In this document: piece after piece, positions 45,419 to 57,829 of the stretch | Position numbering within the stretch: the stretch's first letter is position 1 | Layout of the letters: every line of letters starts with the position of its first letter | Assembly: GCF_000346465.2 (NCBI RefSeq) | Contig: NC_034012.1 | Location: forward strand, 3,423,488-3,487,487 | Direction: 5' to 3' | Source: Prunus persica | Lineage: Eukaryota; Streptophyta; Magnoliopsida; Rosales; Rosaceae | DNA: 64,000 bases | Notes under the pieces: model-generated | Database searches by the model: none | Told to the model about the DNA's origin: nothing | Seen by the model: the letters and a program-made list of their open reading frames with translations, nothing else | Translations under genes and position numbers: made by a program

Positions 45419-47395
45419 TTATAGCCTAAGTTTAGCTAGGTGACCTATATTCATTGGGTAAGTGTCAGACTGGTTAGAAGAATTGTATGCTCGTCTTGCA
45501 GTGACTAAATTGGCCATCTCAGTAGGATGGAATAAGTCCCAGAACATATGCTCGCTCCTATTCTTGCATGGAGCTGCGGAAGGAACACATTGACCTATTT
45601 CATTTACTGGACAACAATTAACGTCCGAAACCTTCAATCCTGAAATCAAACAAAACAAATTAATTCATGTCATTTTTATTCTTTCTGAAACCATCCTATA
45701 TAGCTAGGAATTTCATTTGTATATACGAGCTGCTCATATATGACCTATTTTTCACATCATATATAGATATTATGTGAAAACGTCACAAGTGAGCGGTTCG
45801 AAAACATTGAAAACATTGAAATTAAAAGAGAGTCCACAAACCAGTTGTTGTACGCTCCGCTGAACTTCCAGACATTCCATAAGTGTTAACATAGATGAAT
45901 TTTGCATCTGTGAGATTGGTGTTGAGCTGATCGACGAGAGACTTAAGCTTTTCGTTGAAAAATTGAACTGCATCGTTCATTTTATCCACGCACGCAGACC
46001 CATTAGTTCCAGTCGAAATTGAATACGGAGCGCAACCTACTTGTCCCAATCCAACCAAGGCCACCTTCCTTGCTCCATACATGTACAAAGTCTTTATAAC
46101 AAACAAGTCTTGTGTTTAAAATAAATTTAGTATTGATATAGTTGCTTTCAAAGTCTCAAAGACTAATTAAACAAGTGCATGGTGTTAATTAATTGCTAAC
46201 CTTTATTTGGCGAGAATATTGTTTAATGAGAAGTGTAGCATATTGTTCAGGGTTATATTTGGTACTGGTGGGATAAAACTTGGGCTGGAAGTAATTGTTC
46301 ATGTAGTCATTGCTACCCATTCCAACTGAATATAAGCACTTGTTTAAATAGTGCTTATTAGATGATTGTTTATGTCCCATTACAGAAGCAATGTGCTTGA
46401 CTGTAGCTTTGTGATTCAGCAGCTGCTTATTTAAGTTGACATTAGCGCCCTGCAAAAGGAGACAATTATATATACAGATAAATTTGCTTAATTGTATAAT
46501 TAAGTTGTGTAAATTATTTAACTCTTGATTAATTACCATATGGGTGCCAGTTTCATCTCGAAGTCCTGCTGAGCCAGATGCATAATTCAGACCTCTAACC
46601 ATGTCCTTGGGCCGCCTGGTAGTTGCAAAGCATGGGATGGGGTTCTCAAAACCCAAAAGTTCAGCTGTGATGTAACGATCCATGTTCTAATTTTAGCCTC
46701 ATTTTGTGAATGCCTTGCAAACTTATATATTTATTATTAATTAATATGTATAGTGTTTGTGCAAAAATTCAATATTTGCTTCCACATATAGATATTTACA
46801 GTCCCGATCTCTTGGATCACTGGTCCAAGAGATCAAGACTGTAGATATCTATACTACTCACATAACAAAATATCTTACAAAATGCATGCCCCGGGGCATA
46901 AAAGGGCTTTAACCTAAGCGAGCCTCAAATTTATACGTACAATCATCTACAAACCACGCATATCAGGTAAATTTGCATGTATGAAGGTTGTAGTTAAAAT
47001 TGATTGATCGTGAGTTAATTTACAGCTCACTAGTTCCAATCTGGGGATCATTAAAGCCAAATGCACCATACCAATAAAACACATCTACAAACTGTTTGAT
47101 TCTCATATATAGTATGCAGAGAAAGAAAAGGCTATAGGAAAATACCTACTATATCAACGAAGGTTCGACCGTTGGTAAATCTTCCTGTTGGTCCCTTGGG
47201 AAAATCAATTCCATAAGGCAGGTAATTGGCTTTAGCCGGGGTCTTGAGGTGGTTGTTGTTGCCATTATCCGCCAATGAATCACCAAAAATGAAAAAACAA
47301 GGCACTCGTGATTCTCCATGAACACAAGATTGTGATATGAAAACCACCAAAACAACAATCATCAACGTCCATATTACTGTATCATTCGTCGCCAT
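45419..47395 (-). CDS. GDSL esterase/lipase, array member 2
   Basis: Five exons, high to low: 47395-47146, 46664-46537, 46449-46201, 46091-45842, 45639-45419; 365 residues. The start ATG at 47395 (MATNDTVIWTLM) opens a signal peptide that ends near HGES. Motifs: FIFGDSLADNGNNN (nucleophile Ser), [32 protein letters not shown] and FWDLFHPTE (Asp/His). Exon 2 is one codon longer than in members 1, 4, 5 and 6. The C-terminus NIGHLAKLRL is family-typical. A secreted or wall-located hydrolase; substrate unknown. Confidence 0.92.
46788..46852. repeat. 65-bp near-perfect hairpin upstream of GDSL-2 exon 2
   Basis: A 29-nt arm starting ATAGATATTTACAGTCCCGA pairs with its inverse across a 7-nt loop with about three mismatches. 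It lies inside intron 1 of GDSL-2 (46665-47145). No terminal target duplication is evident. Confidence 0.8.
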
Positions 47396-48530
47396 TATCA
47401 AAGAATTGTAAGCTGCTAATTATAAGGATTAGAAAGAAAGGGATTGTAAACTTGGGTTTTTTTTAGTGTTTTTCTTTTCCTATTAAATACTTGGGATGTT
47501 CTTGAGGCCAAACATGTTGTGCTCTTGACCACACAAATACAATGAAAAACTTACTAATTAGAGACACAAAGACTTGTTTGAGTCAATTTCGTTACAAAAC
47601 AAATTAACCCTAAGTAAAACTCGCCATAATAACAGAATGGAGGTTATAGTTCTTTTCCTCTGTTTTTTCAGAAACCAAAGAAAATAGATAATGGTCGTTA
47701 TTGACTAATTAGGGCCATCATGGTAAATGGGTTTTAATTACAATAGTGGTGAATAGTACAAAGTTGAAACTGATAACATAATTACAAATTCATTATTTTA
47801 AATAAAATTTTGACAGCATCTACTTGTTTGGCAATTTAATTCAACGGCTCAGAAATAGGGCATCGCCTAAGAACTATGTCTAGAGCCCACACTAGAGAAA
47901 TTTTGGGAGGGGCGAAAACATGGCATGTACAGAAACTTGCTGAAGACAAGTCATTTTGTATCAGCCCTTAAGGCTGGGCCAAGCTGAAAAAAATAAAAAT
48001 TGAACATGGGTCAACTCCTTAATAAATGAGTTGGGTCAGTCCATGACTAGGTTTGAGTCAGCCCATGGTCTACTGAGTTCTGCTAGAGCCCATAAAACCC
48101 ATGGGCAATGTGTTCATCAAAAGGAGAGTTCCAATTGACACCAAAAAAAAAAAAAAGGATTTCCAATCAAATTTTCTTCCAACTTAAATGAAACATTTTT
48201 GTTTTTATGCAGGGGGAATTGAATTTAGTATATCGAGTCCAGGAGTAAATGCTTTTAACTACTTAAACTACAAAATCTTTATACTTATAACTAAAAAGCT
48301 AGACGGATATGATGTATGCTACAATTCATATAACCAAATTCAATTTGGATTAATACATTATGGAAGTTGTTATTCCAAATCAACCGAGACTAAAAAAATG
48401 TTATGAAACCTAAAGGCGCGGCACACCATATAAAGATTCCTACAAATAACAATTTATTGATCAGATTATGTGGGGAAGGTCAATTTCTATGTGAAGTTTA
48501 TTTGCATGTCTTCTCATAAAAGCTCCATGA
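47396..48530. other. Spacer upstream of GDSL-2
   Basis: Contains the GDSL-2 promoter. The CACACAAATACAATGAA block (47530-47546) is shared with the GDSL-1 upstream region (42531-42547). The stretch 47950-48110 (GTTTGAGTCAGCCCATGGTC) is homologous to 54840-54960 near GDSL-4/5. No gene. Confidence 0.55.
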
Positions 48531-48731
48531 TTATAACCTAAGCTGAACAAGGTGGCTGATACCCATTGGGTAAGCATCGGACGGATCAAAAGCAGTGTAA
48601 GTTCTTATTCCAGTGATCTGGTTCAAGGCCTCAGTAGGATGAAATCCATCCCAAAACACATATTCACTCCTATTTTGGCATGGAGTTTGGCCAGCAGCAC
48701 ATTGACCAATATTGTTCACTGAGCAGCACCC

Positions 48732-51360
48732 ATGGGTTTTAATAATATTTAATTTAAATTTTTTTTTTAATTTTAAAATATAAAATTTGTTTCTTTGCTT
48801 TTGCTTTTGTGCCAACTTATTCAATTCAATACATGTAATTAGGTATATCTTAGCCCTTTTCTAATTACTTTAATTAGTGATTATGTTTTAATTATTATTT
48901 CTTTAGTGAATATTTAAATATTTTACTCAATTTCGTAAATTACTTGGTAAATAGTAATTAATTGTTTTGAATTAAATAATCATTAAAATACGTGCGTATG
49001 TGTACAATACGTTTGTTTTCATTATATCGAGTCTTTAAGACGTATACGGAAGTACTATTGAAAAATACGTACGTACGTGTATAATATGGGTATTAAGAAT
49101 TTTATCAAATTCAAAAATTTTAACAACTAAATACTATTTATTAAGTAATATCAATTATGATGTTAATTAAAATATTAAATACTAATTATTCACTAGAGAA
49201 ATAATTGTTAGAACATAATTACTAATGAATGTAATTAAATCAAGCTAAGATATTATTTAATTATGAAAATAAAAAATAATAATAATTTTCAAAATTTTTT
49301 ATTATAAATAAAAAATAAAAATAAAAAACTCTCGTGACAAACTTTCGTCGGCATAGGTCTATGCCGACAAAATTTGCCGGATTAAGTTTCCCCCGACAAA
49401 ATTTCGTCGGCATAGATTTTTTCATTGGGAGAGGTCTATGCACTTCTGCCGACAAAATGTCGTCGGGAGAGGTTGTGTTCCTCCTTTTTTTTTTTTTTCA
49501 AATATAATAATTTTTATTTTATTTTATTTTATTTTATTTTATTTTTAAAATATAAAATTTGTTTCTTTGCTTTTGCTTTTGGGCCAACTTCTTCAATTCA
49601 ATACATGTAATTAGGTATACCTTAGCCCTTTTTTAATTACTTTAATTAGTGATTATGTTTTAATAGTGAATATTTAAATATTTTACTCAATTTCGTAAAT
49701 TACTTGGTAAATAGTAATTAATTGTTTTGAATTAAATAATCATTGAAATACGTGCGTACGTGTACAATACGTTTGCTTTCATTATACCGAGTCTTTAAGA
49801 CGTATACGGAAGTACTATTGAAAAATACGTACGTACGTGTATAATATGGGTATTAAGAATTTTATCAAATTCAAAAATTTTAACAACTAAATACTATTTA
49901 TTAAGTAATATCACTTATGATGTTAATTAAAATATTTAATACTAATTATTCACTAGAGAAATAATTGTTAGAACATAATTACTCAAGCTAAGATATTATT
50001 TAATTATGAAAAGAAAAAATAATACTAATTTTCAAATTTTTTTAAATATAAATAAAAAATAAAAGTAAAAACCTCTCGCGACAAAATTTCGTCGGCATAG
50101 GTCTATGCCGACGAAATTTGCCGGATTAGGTTTCCCCCGACGAAATTTCGTCGGCATAGATTTTTTCGTCGGCATAGGTCTATGCACCTGTGCCGACGAA
50201 ATTTCGTCGGGAGAGGTTGTGTTCTTTTTTTTTTTCTTTTTTTTTTAAAATAATATTTTTTTTTTTTTAAAAAGAATTTAAAATATAAAATTTGTTTCTT
50301 TGCTTTTGCTTTTGGGCCAACTTCTTCATTTCAATACATGTAATTAGGTATACCTTAGCCCTTTTTTAATTACTTTAATTAGTGATTATGTTTTAATAGT
50401 GAATATTTAAATATTTTACTCAATTTCGTAAATTACTTGGTAAATAGTAATTAATTGTTTTGAATTAAATAATCATTAAAATACATGCGTACGTGTACAA
50501 TACGTTTGCTTTCATTATACCGAGTCATTAAGATGTATACAGAGGTACTATTAAAAAATACGTACGTACGTGTATAATATGGGTATTAAGAATTTTATCA
50601 AATTCAAAAATGTTAACAACTAAATACTATTTATTAAGTAATATCACTTATGATGTTAATTTAAATATTTAATACTAATTATTCACTAGAGAAATAATTT
50701 GTATAACATAATTACTAATGAATGTAATTAAATCAAGCTAAGATATTATTTAATTACGAAGAGAAAAAATAATATTAATTTTCAAATTTTTTTAAATATA
50801 AATAAAAAAGAAAAATAAAAATCTCTTGCGACAAAATTTCGTCGGCATAGGTCTATGCCGACAAAATTTACCGGAGTAGGTTTCCCCCGACGCAATTTCG
50901 TCGGCATAGATTTGTTCGTCGGGAGAGGTCTATGCACTTGTGCCGACGAAAGTTCGTCGGGAGAGGTTGTGTTACTTTTTTTTTTTTTTTTTTTTAAATT
51001 TAAAAATATAATAATATTTAATTTAATTTAATTTTTTTTAAATTTTAAAATATAAAATTTGTTTCTTTGCTTTTGTTTTTGGGCCAACTTCTTCAATTCA
51101 ATACATGTAATTAGGTATACCTTAGCCGTTTTTTAATTACTTTAATTAGTGATTATGTTTTAATTATTATTTCTTTAGTGAATATTTAAATATTTTACTC
51201 AATTTCGTAAATTACTTGGTAAATAGTAATTAATTGTTTTGAATTAAATAATCATTAAAATACGTGTGTACGTGTACAATACGTTTGCTTTCATTATACC
51301 GAGTCTTTAAGACGTATACGGAAGTACTATTAAAAAATACGTACGTACGTGTATAATATG
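48732..51360. repeat. Tandem array of ~770-bp units with CGTCGG palindromes
   Basis: Three full units and one partial. The landmark TTGTTTCTTTGCTTTTG recurs at 48787, 49559, 50292 and 51059 (periods 772, 733, 767). Each unit also has GGGCCAACTTCTTCAATTCA, ACGTACGTACGTGTATAATA, TATTCACTAGAGAAATAATT and a block of palindromes built on GTCGGCATAG..CTATGCCGAC. Units are highly similar, so the array is young. It sits exactly where GDSL-3 lost its middle. The CGTCGG blocks recall subterminal repeats of CACTA transposons, but no CACTACAA terminus was found. Confidence 0.85.
49347..49470. repeat. Palindrome cluster, unit 1
   Basis: GTCGGCATAG-GT-CTATGCCGAC at 49347-49368, followed by CCCCCGACAAAATTTCGTCG and further inverted GTCGG words to about 49470. 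Equivalent palindromes lie at 50091-50112 and 50841-50862 in units 2 and 3. Confidence 0.85.
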
Positions 51361-51621
51361 GCTGTGACTTGGTGATTAAGTAATTGCTGATCTAAGCTGA
51401 TATGACCACCCTGCAAGGAGAAAATATATAATTTGATATGTTAATAACTTATTTAATTAAGCTGATTTGCAATGATATTAGTTTTAGTTACCAATTGGGA
51501 GCCAGTTTCGACTCGAATTCCTGTTGCGCCAGATGCATAATTCAGTCCTTTTAAAATGTCTGGACCCTTATTGCTAGTTGCAAATGGTGGGATGAGATTC
51601 TCAAAACCCAGAAGTTGAGCT

Positions 51622-51623
<2 letters not shown>

Positions 51624-51660
<37 letters not shown>
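51624..51660 (+). repeat. (TA)n microsatellite in GDSL-3 intron 1
   Basis: About 18 TA units directly upstream of exon 2's acceptor (minus strand). Confidence 0.9.
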
Positions 51661-51663
<3 letters not shown>

Positions 51664-51971
51664 AAGTATTACAGAACAATGTATGGCCAAAGACATAAAA
51701 GAAATTTAGAAGGGGAGAGGAAATATATAAGACCTAATATGTCAACGGTGGTCCGGCCGTTGCAAAACCTTCCGGTTGGTCCAGTGAGAAAATCAATCCC
51801 GATCCCGTATGGCTGGTAGTTCACTTTGGCTCTGGTGAGGAGGTTGTTATTGTTGCCATTATCGACCAATGAATCACCAAAAATGAAAAAACAAGGAACT
51901 TGTGGTGCTCCATGAATTGGATCCACCAAAACGACGACCATCATGAACAATATTGTTGGCACTTTTGCCAT

Positions 51972-52863
51972 TATGGAAATTCTAACACTGAAAGGGGAGG
52001 AGGAAGTATACAAATTAAGAAGTGAAGAAAATGGAGACAGGAGGGGGAGTATTTATAGAGAGAGGGGATTGGAAATGTTACATGCATATGTGAAGCCAAA
52101 TGGAGGGCTCCTCAAACTGTATAGTCAAGATTGATAGGTTTGCCCTTTTTTATTTATTTAAATGTCATTGACACAAATACAAGAAAATGCCATAACGCTT
52201 ATTTTATTTTATTTTGGTCGAAACCATAATCGATGAGAAATTAACAGGGTAAAGGGTTGTGGATGAATTTTTTATTTATTTTTGGGGAACCAGAGATGGC
52301 ATGGGCAAAGGATTTTATTTCCAATATTCTCCCATATGGTATGGTATGGATATGATTTGAGTCAAGATTGGCAAAGAATATTGAAGCCAGCTCTAACCAA
52401 CTCCAATCATGTCTAAAAGAGGGACATGATGATGTCTACATGCAAATTATTTTTGGCAAGTTTTACAAAAGCATGTGTGTGTGATATAGAAATCAAATTG
52501 CCTACCTAAAGATATAAAGCACTTATTTTTTTTCGTTTGATTTTGTATTTTTGTAAATCATAGTACTTCCTCAAGTATAAAAAGTTGAAACTAATTCATG
52601 ACATCAAGATTGAAGGCATAATTACAAATGCATCCTTTTAATTAGATTTTCACCGATCGTCGATCGATAATAATATAGTTCTTAAAAAAAAAAAAAAAAA
52701 AAAAGATTTTGACCACTTCTACTACTAATTGAGATATGATCACATTTGTACTTCTTCTACAATTACAATAAAAAATTAATCCGATGTCAGGTAACAATTC
52801 ATTGATCAGATTCTATGGGGAAGATGAATTTCCCAGTGAAATTTATTTGCTTGGCTTCTAGGG
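51972..52863. other. Spacer between GDSL-4 and the GDSL-3 remnant
   Basis: Holds the former GDSL-3 promoter with GACACAAATACAAGAAAATG (52171) and GATGGCATGGGCAAAGG (52301), both shared with other members' upstream regions. No other gene. Confidence 0.5.
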
Positions 52864-54570
52864 CTACATGCATGATGATAGACTAAGCTGAACAAGGTGA
52901 CTGATATCCAACGGATAAGTGTCGGACGGATCAAACTCGGTGTATGTTCTTCTTGCAGTGATTTGATTCAAAGCCTCAGTAGGATGAAATCCGTCCCAGA
53001 ACGCATACTCACTCCTATTCTGGCATGGAGTTTGGTCAGCAGCACATTGACCAAATTTATTCACTGGGCAGCACCCAACATTCACAACCTTGAAACCTGA
53101 AAACGAACAAAAAGAATTAATTAATTTGTTAATTAAATGTCACTTGTATTAAGCATATTTAATTAGTCCCCCCAAGAATTAATATATTTGTACCCGCAGC
53201 TGCTGGGTCCCCTGAAGCCATTCCAAAGCTGTTGACATAGATGAATTTTGCATCGGTCAGATTGGTGTTTAGCTGATTGACTAGAGCTAAAAGCTTTTGG
53301 TTAAAAAGTTGGACCGCACTGTTCATATTGTCCACACATGCGGACCCTTCTGTGCCAAATGTTGAGATTGCATTTGGGGTGCAGCCAATTGCTCCCAATC
53401 CAATCAAGGCCACCTTCCTCGCTCCATTCTTGTACAAGCTCTGTTAAAACAATATGAAACAATTTAACAATAAATTTTAAATTAAATTTGATAATATAGT
53501 CTTTTTAAAGTCAAATTAATAACTACTAACCGCTATTTGACGAGAATATTGATGAATAAGAACTGTAGCGTATTGTTCATGATTATATATGCGACTGGTG
53601 TCATAAAATTGAGGCAGGAAATAGTTGTTTATGTAGTCATTGCTGCCCATTCCCACTGAATATAAGCATTTGTTTAAATACTGCAAAGCCGATTGGTTAT
53701 GTCCAAGTGTGGAAGCAATGCGTGAGACTGTAACTTGGTGATTTTGTAGCTGCTGATCTAAGCTGATACGAGCACCCTGCATGGAGGTTAATTTTTTTTT
53801 TTAATTAGCTAGGGTTTGCATGTATATAATAAGTCATGTTATTGAGATTAATTAGTTATTACGTACCACTTGGAAGCCAGTTTCTGCTCGAATTCCTGCT
53901 GAGCCTGATGCGTAGTTCAGACCTTTTAAAATGTCTTGGCCTCTAGTAGCTGCAAATGATGGGATGGGGTTCTCAAAACCCAACAGTTGAGCTGTAATGT
54001 AAACATGTCATAGTAATTAGCCTCATTCCTGCATGCTTGCAACCATACTTATATTTGCAAATCGAGGAAAGTTAATATGGTCCACTTTTTTTTAAGGTAA
54101 AAATGGTTCTAAATACGTGTTATCATTTGCAAACCACACGTATTAAGTAAACTTAAATATTTTGTGACCATGAAAGTTTAAACCTAGCACGACCTAGAAA
54201 ACATATATGCTCATGCTCAAACCAATAAGCAAACAAAACAAGAGGAGAATATACGTGAAAAAACAACAATTATAGCGAGCACGTTAAAGAGATATAGAAA
54301 AGAATGATGCAATACAAAACCTAGTATGTCAACGGTGGTCCGGCCATTGCAAAATCTTCCCGTCGGTCCAATTGGAAAATCAATCCCGTAAGGTTGGTAG
54401 TTGGCGTTAGCAAAGCTCAGGAGGTTGTTATTATTGCCATTATCAGCCAATGAATCACCAAAAATGAAAAAACAAGGTACTTGTGGAGCTCCATTAACAA
54501 GACGAGATTGTGAAATTGAAACCACCAAAACAACAATCAGGATGAACCCTAACGTTATCTCTTTTGCCAT
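52864..54570 (-). CDS. GDSL esterase/lipase, array member 4
   Basis: Five exons, high to low: 54570-54321, 53991-53867, 53776-53531, 53440-53194, 53096-52864; 366 residues. Signal peptide MAKEITLGFILIVVLVVSIS, then [55 protein letters not shown] and FWDGFHPTEALNQIT. It ends SLSSCM, a little past the usual SLSL/RL end. It is the closest relative of pseudogene member 3 (both begin MAK and share QLLGFEN). Secreted serine hydrolase; substrate unknown. Confidence 0.92.
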
Positions 54571-55260
54571 TATGAAATCATTACAAAGCAAAGGAGGCAG
54601 GAGAAAGCATTTATAGAGGGGAGCCAGTTTTGTCCTTTCAGATATCAGTTTTGTAATTGTAACCCATCAAAAGAATGTGCTGTGGAGGTTATGATTGATT
54701 GATTACTAATTGGTCAACTCAGACTTGCCAGTTCATGGTTCGTCAACTATATTCTTATTTTAATTTTTAAGAGAAACAGAAATACCTAAGCTATTGACCC
54801 GACCCGACAATTTGTTCACTCGGGTAAAGCCCTTTAAAATGGGCCAAAATGGAAAAGAGATCATGAACGAGTCTCATGTGTTTGTTCAGCCCATGCATAG
54901 GTTTGAGCCAGCCCATGGTCCATTGACTTTTGCTAAAGTCCACCCAAAGCCCTAGAACTTCTTCCTTTTTGAGAGAAATATTAATCAAATAGCTAGGTAC
55001 CAATAACCAAACTCACTTTTTTTTTTCTTTTTCTATTTCAATTGTTGGGAGGAAGATTCGAACTTAATATCGTGTCCAAAATTAGAAATTGAAGTACCAT
55101 TAGATCAAAAGTTAGTTGGTAAAACTCAACTTATCAACGGAAAAAATGCATACGATATGTGACAATTACATTCTTATCTAGCAACAAACATATTTGTTGC
55201 TTAGATGAAGAAAAGATTTCACATGAATTTTATTTGCAAGGATTCTAGGCTTCTGGGTAA
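54571..55260. other. Spacer between GDSL-5 and GDSL-4
   Basis: GDSL-4 promoter, a segment (54840-54960) homologous to 47950-48110, and a SINE at about 55016-55121. No gene. Confidence 0.6.
55009..55128 (-). mobile_element. tRNA-derived SINE with short target duplication
   Basis: On the minus strand: A box TTGATCTAATGGTAC, B box AAGTTCGAATCTTCC, A-rich tail at the left end. AAACTCA (7 bp) lies on both sides (55009-55015, 55122-55128). Confidence 0.65.
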
Positions 55261-57069
55261 CTAGATCGCTGTGACTTGAGGCTCAAGTTGTAGCTGAACT
55301 AAGTGACTGATATCCATTGGATAAGTGTCTGAAGCGTTATAAGCTGAGTAGGTTCTGCTGGCACTGATTAAATTGGAGGCCTCACTAGGATGAAATCCGT
55401 CCCAGAAAACATAATCAGTCCTATTCTGGCATGGAGTTTTGTTAGGAGCACATTGACCATATTGATCCACTTCACAGCACCCAGCATCCAAAACCTTGAA
55501 CCCTGAAATTATAAAACCAAAACCAAAACAAAAACAAATATTCAATTTCATACTATTTTTTTCCGAAGTTAAAAAGGGGTGGGGGTTTATCACACACTGA
55601 TAAAGTACCCTAGGGGTTTGAATCTCAGACCACTAGGCTAGACCCTGTTGGGTTCAATTCCATACTTAATATGGAAGAAAAAAAACAGAAAAAGGAGAGA
55701 GATTCAGAATTGAATTATATGTACCAACTAATGTAGGGTCCCCTGAGCCCATTTCATAGCTGTTGACATAGATGAATTTTGAATCAGTAAAATTGGTGTT
55801 GAGCTCATCAACAAGAGCCACCAGCTTTTGATTAAATTGTTGGGATGCATTGTTCAATTTTTCCACACAAGAAGATCCATTGGTGCCATAGGTCTTAATT
55901 GCATCTGGGGTGCAGCCAATTAGCCCCAGGCCAACCAAAGAAACCTTCCTTGCTCCATACTTGCGCAACCTCTTTCAAAACATAACACATCAAACAAATG
56001 AATCAAATTTTGTTGTTGTTTTGGTTGTTGCAATCAAATTCATTTAATCTCAATGAAATTTGGAAAAACAATTCATGCATGTGTTAATGTTAGAACTTAC
56101 TAACCAGTATTTGCTGGGTGTATTGTTTGATAAGAACTTCTGCATATTCCTCAAGGGTATATTTTTTACTGGTCTGGTAATACTGAGGCAGGAAGTAATT
56201 GTTAATGTAGTCATTGCTGCCCATCCCAACTGAATATAAGCACTTGTTTAAGTGCTTTTTGGCTAAGCTTCTCTTCCCAAGTATGTCGATAATTCGCAAG
56301 ACTGTGGTTCTGTGATTCTTCAGCTGTTCTCCCATGCTGATACGTGCACCCTGCAAGAGCAAATTTTTAAGTGCCTGATAATTAGACACTGGAAATTAAC
56401 CTGTCAAATGCAAAAGTTAATCAAGTGATTTAAGTATATACCAACTGCCTCCCACTTTCTTTTCGAATTCCTGCTGCACCAGATGCATAATTCACACCTT
56501 TTACTATTTCAGAGCCATTGGCATAAGCAAATGGTGGAATGTAGTTTTCAAATCCCAGAAGCTCAGCTGTAATGAGAAAATGTTCAATTAGCACAAACCA
56601 GTCATGTGTTTTGCACTTGGCATACCATGATTGGCTATCCCCGTTTCACACAAGTTTTTCTACCAAAATGCAGGAGAATGTAATTTTATACAGCTACCCT
56701 TTTGAAAACAGAACATAAACTACAATGTGAACAATCTTATCTCAAAGCAATTTGCATATTGAAGCAAAAACCAAATAAGAAGATGAAGGTAAAGAAGAGG
56801 TCCAGACCAAGCACATCAACTATGTTTCGGCCATTGCAGAACCTTCCTGTTGGGCCCTGAGGAAAGTCAACGCCATAGGGACTGTAGTTGACTTTGGCAA
56901 ATGTGGGAAGCAAGTTGTTGTTGCCATTATCAGACACAGAGTCTCCAAATATGAAAAAGCAGGGCACCTGTGGCTCACGCACCTGTGGCTTTCCCTGGAC
57001 AAAATGTTGAGTGCTCAACGCCAAAGATAGAGCAGTTGCTACCAACAATAGTTTCATGCCACAAGCCAT
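55261..57069 (-). CDS. GDSL esterase/lipase, array member 5
   Basis: Five exons, high to low: 57069-56808, 56566-56442, 56350-56105, 55971-55725, 55502-55261; 373 residues. Signal peptide MACGMKLLLVATALSLALS. A short internal repeat PQVREPQV lies before FFIFGDSVSDNGNNN, which has GDSV in place of GDSL; the Ser is kept. Further motifs: [55 protein letters not shown]. The C-terminus is extended (QLEPQVTAI). Intron 4 contains a SINE. Substrate unknown. Confidence 0.92.
55541..55666 (-). mobile_element. SINE in GDSL-5 intron 4 with 14-bp target duplication
   Basis: TTCAATTTCATACT (55541-55554) and TTCAATTCCATACT (55653-55666) flank about 98 bp that reads on the minus strand as A box TCTAGCCTAGTGG and B box AGATTCAAACCCC. 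The same head occurs in the SINE in AG intron 2. Confidence 0.8.
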
Positions 57070-57829
57070 TTTGAACACAGAAAACAGAAGAACGAATTTG
57101 GAAAAATTATTTTAAGTCAAGATTAAGGAATGGAAAAGAAGGAGGCAGAAAACGAAAGCCAGAGTGGCTACTTTTATAGGCTAGGATAATGGAACTGTCA
57201 GACTAAGGACCAACTGCATTATGAAAAGGCTTAATACCACAAATGGTTGGTAAAAATCAGTTGTGTAGTTTTTATTTTTTTTAAATTACCCAAATGAAGG
57301 GTATGATCATTTGGCGCTTATTTTTCACAATTATGGAGACCCAATAATGAAATGGGTACAAAATAATACTTTTGCACGTGACGCAACGCATACGTGAACT
57401 TCACCTTACACAAAATTAACGAAAATTGAAGATTTGACAGAACACCACAAGAGTTTTTCTAGCAAAATTGTCTAAACCACATAGGCAATTTTAAGCCTTA
57501 TGCCTAAATTGACATTATAAAGTTAGGTAAGAATAAATAACAAGCCTTGCTGTGTCTTGTTGGCAGAAAGAATCGAAATAGTATTCTTGACAAACGGTAG
57601 CTCCAAGAGAAAGTAGCTGCCACATGCAGTAATATTAGAAAACAAAAAAAGAAGTAAATCTTCACATGCTTCCTAGACTTCTAAATTGGAATGTCCTTTT
57701 TCACACCAAAATATCACATGTCCTTGAAAAGAGGTGGACAGACAGCTCTTCATCAAGGGAAGGTAATTAGTTCCCTTTTTTAACTCTTTAATCGCCATTA
57801 CACATTTTTTAGATTTGAATTTTTGTTGT
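57070..57829. other. GDSL-5 promoter and spacer
   Basis: AT-rich, no gene seen. It ends at the 3' tail of the LINE remnant. Confidence 0.5.

Larger units (their letters stand above)
48531..51971 (-). pseudogene. GDSL esterase/lipase, array member 3, broken
   Basis: Recognisable parts, high to low: exon 1 at 51971-51734 ([28 protein letters not shown]), exon 2 at 51619-51492 (QLLGFENLIPPFATSNKGPD), the first 50 nt of exon 3 at 51410-51361 (GGHISLDQQLLNHQVT), then 2.6 kb of foreign tandem repeats, then most of exon 5 from about 48731 to 48531 (CCSVNNIGQCAAGQTPCQNR, VFWDGFHPTEALNQITG). The rest of exon 3, all of exon 4 and the exon 5 start are gone: about 640 bp by comparison with member 4. The remaining pieces keep open frames, so the loss is recent, or the two ends come from two different copies. 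No functional enzyme is expected. Confidence 0.9.

Noticed and set aside
49190..49200. CACTA word (CACTAGAG) in each repeat unit
   Set aside because: A CACTA transposon end needs CACTACAA-type termini at both borders with 3-bp duplications; this word lies mid-unit without an inverse partner.
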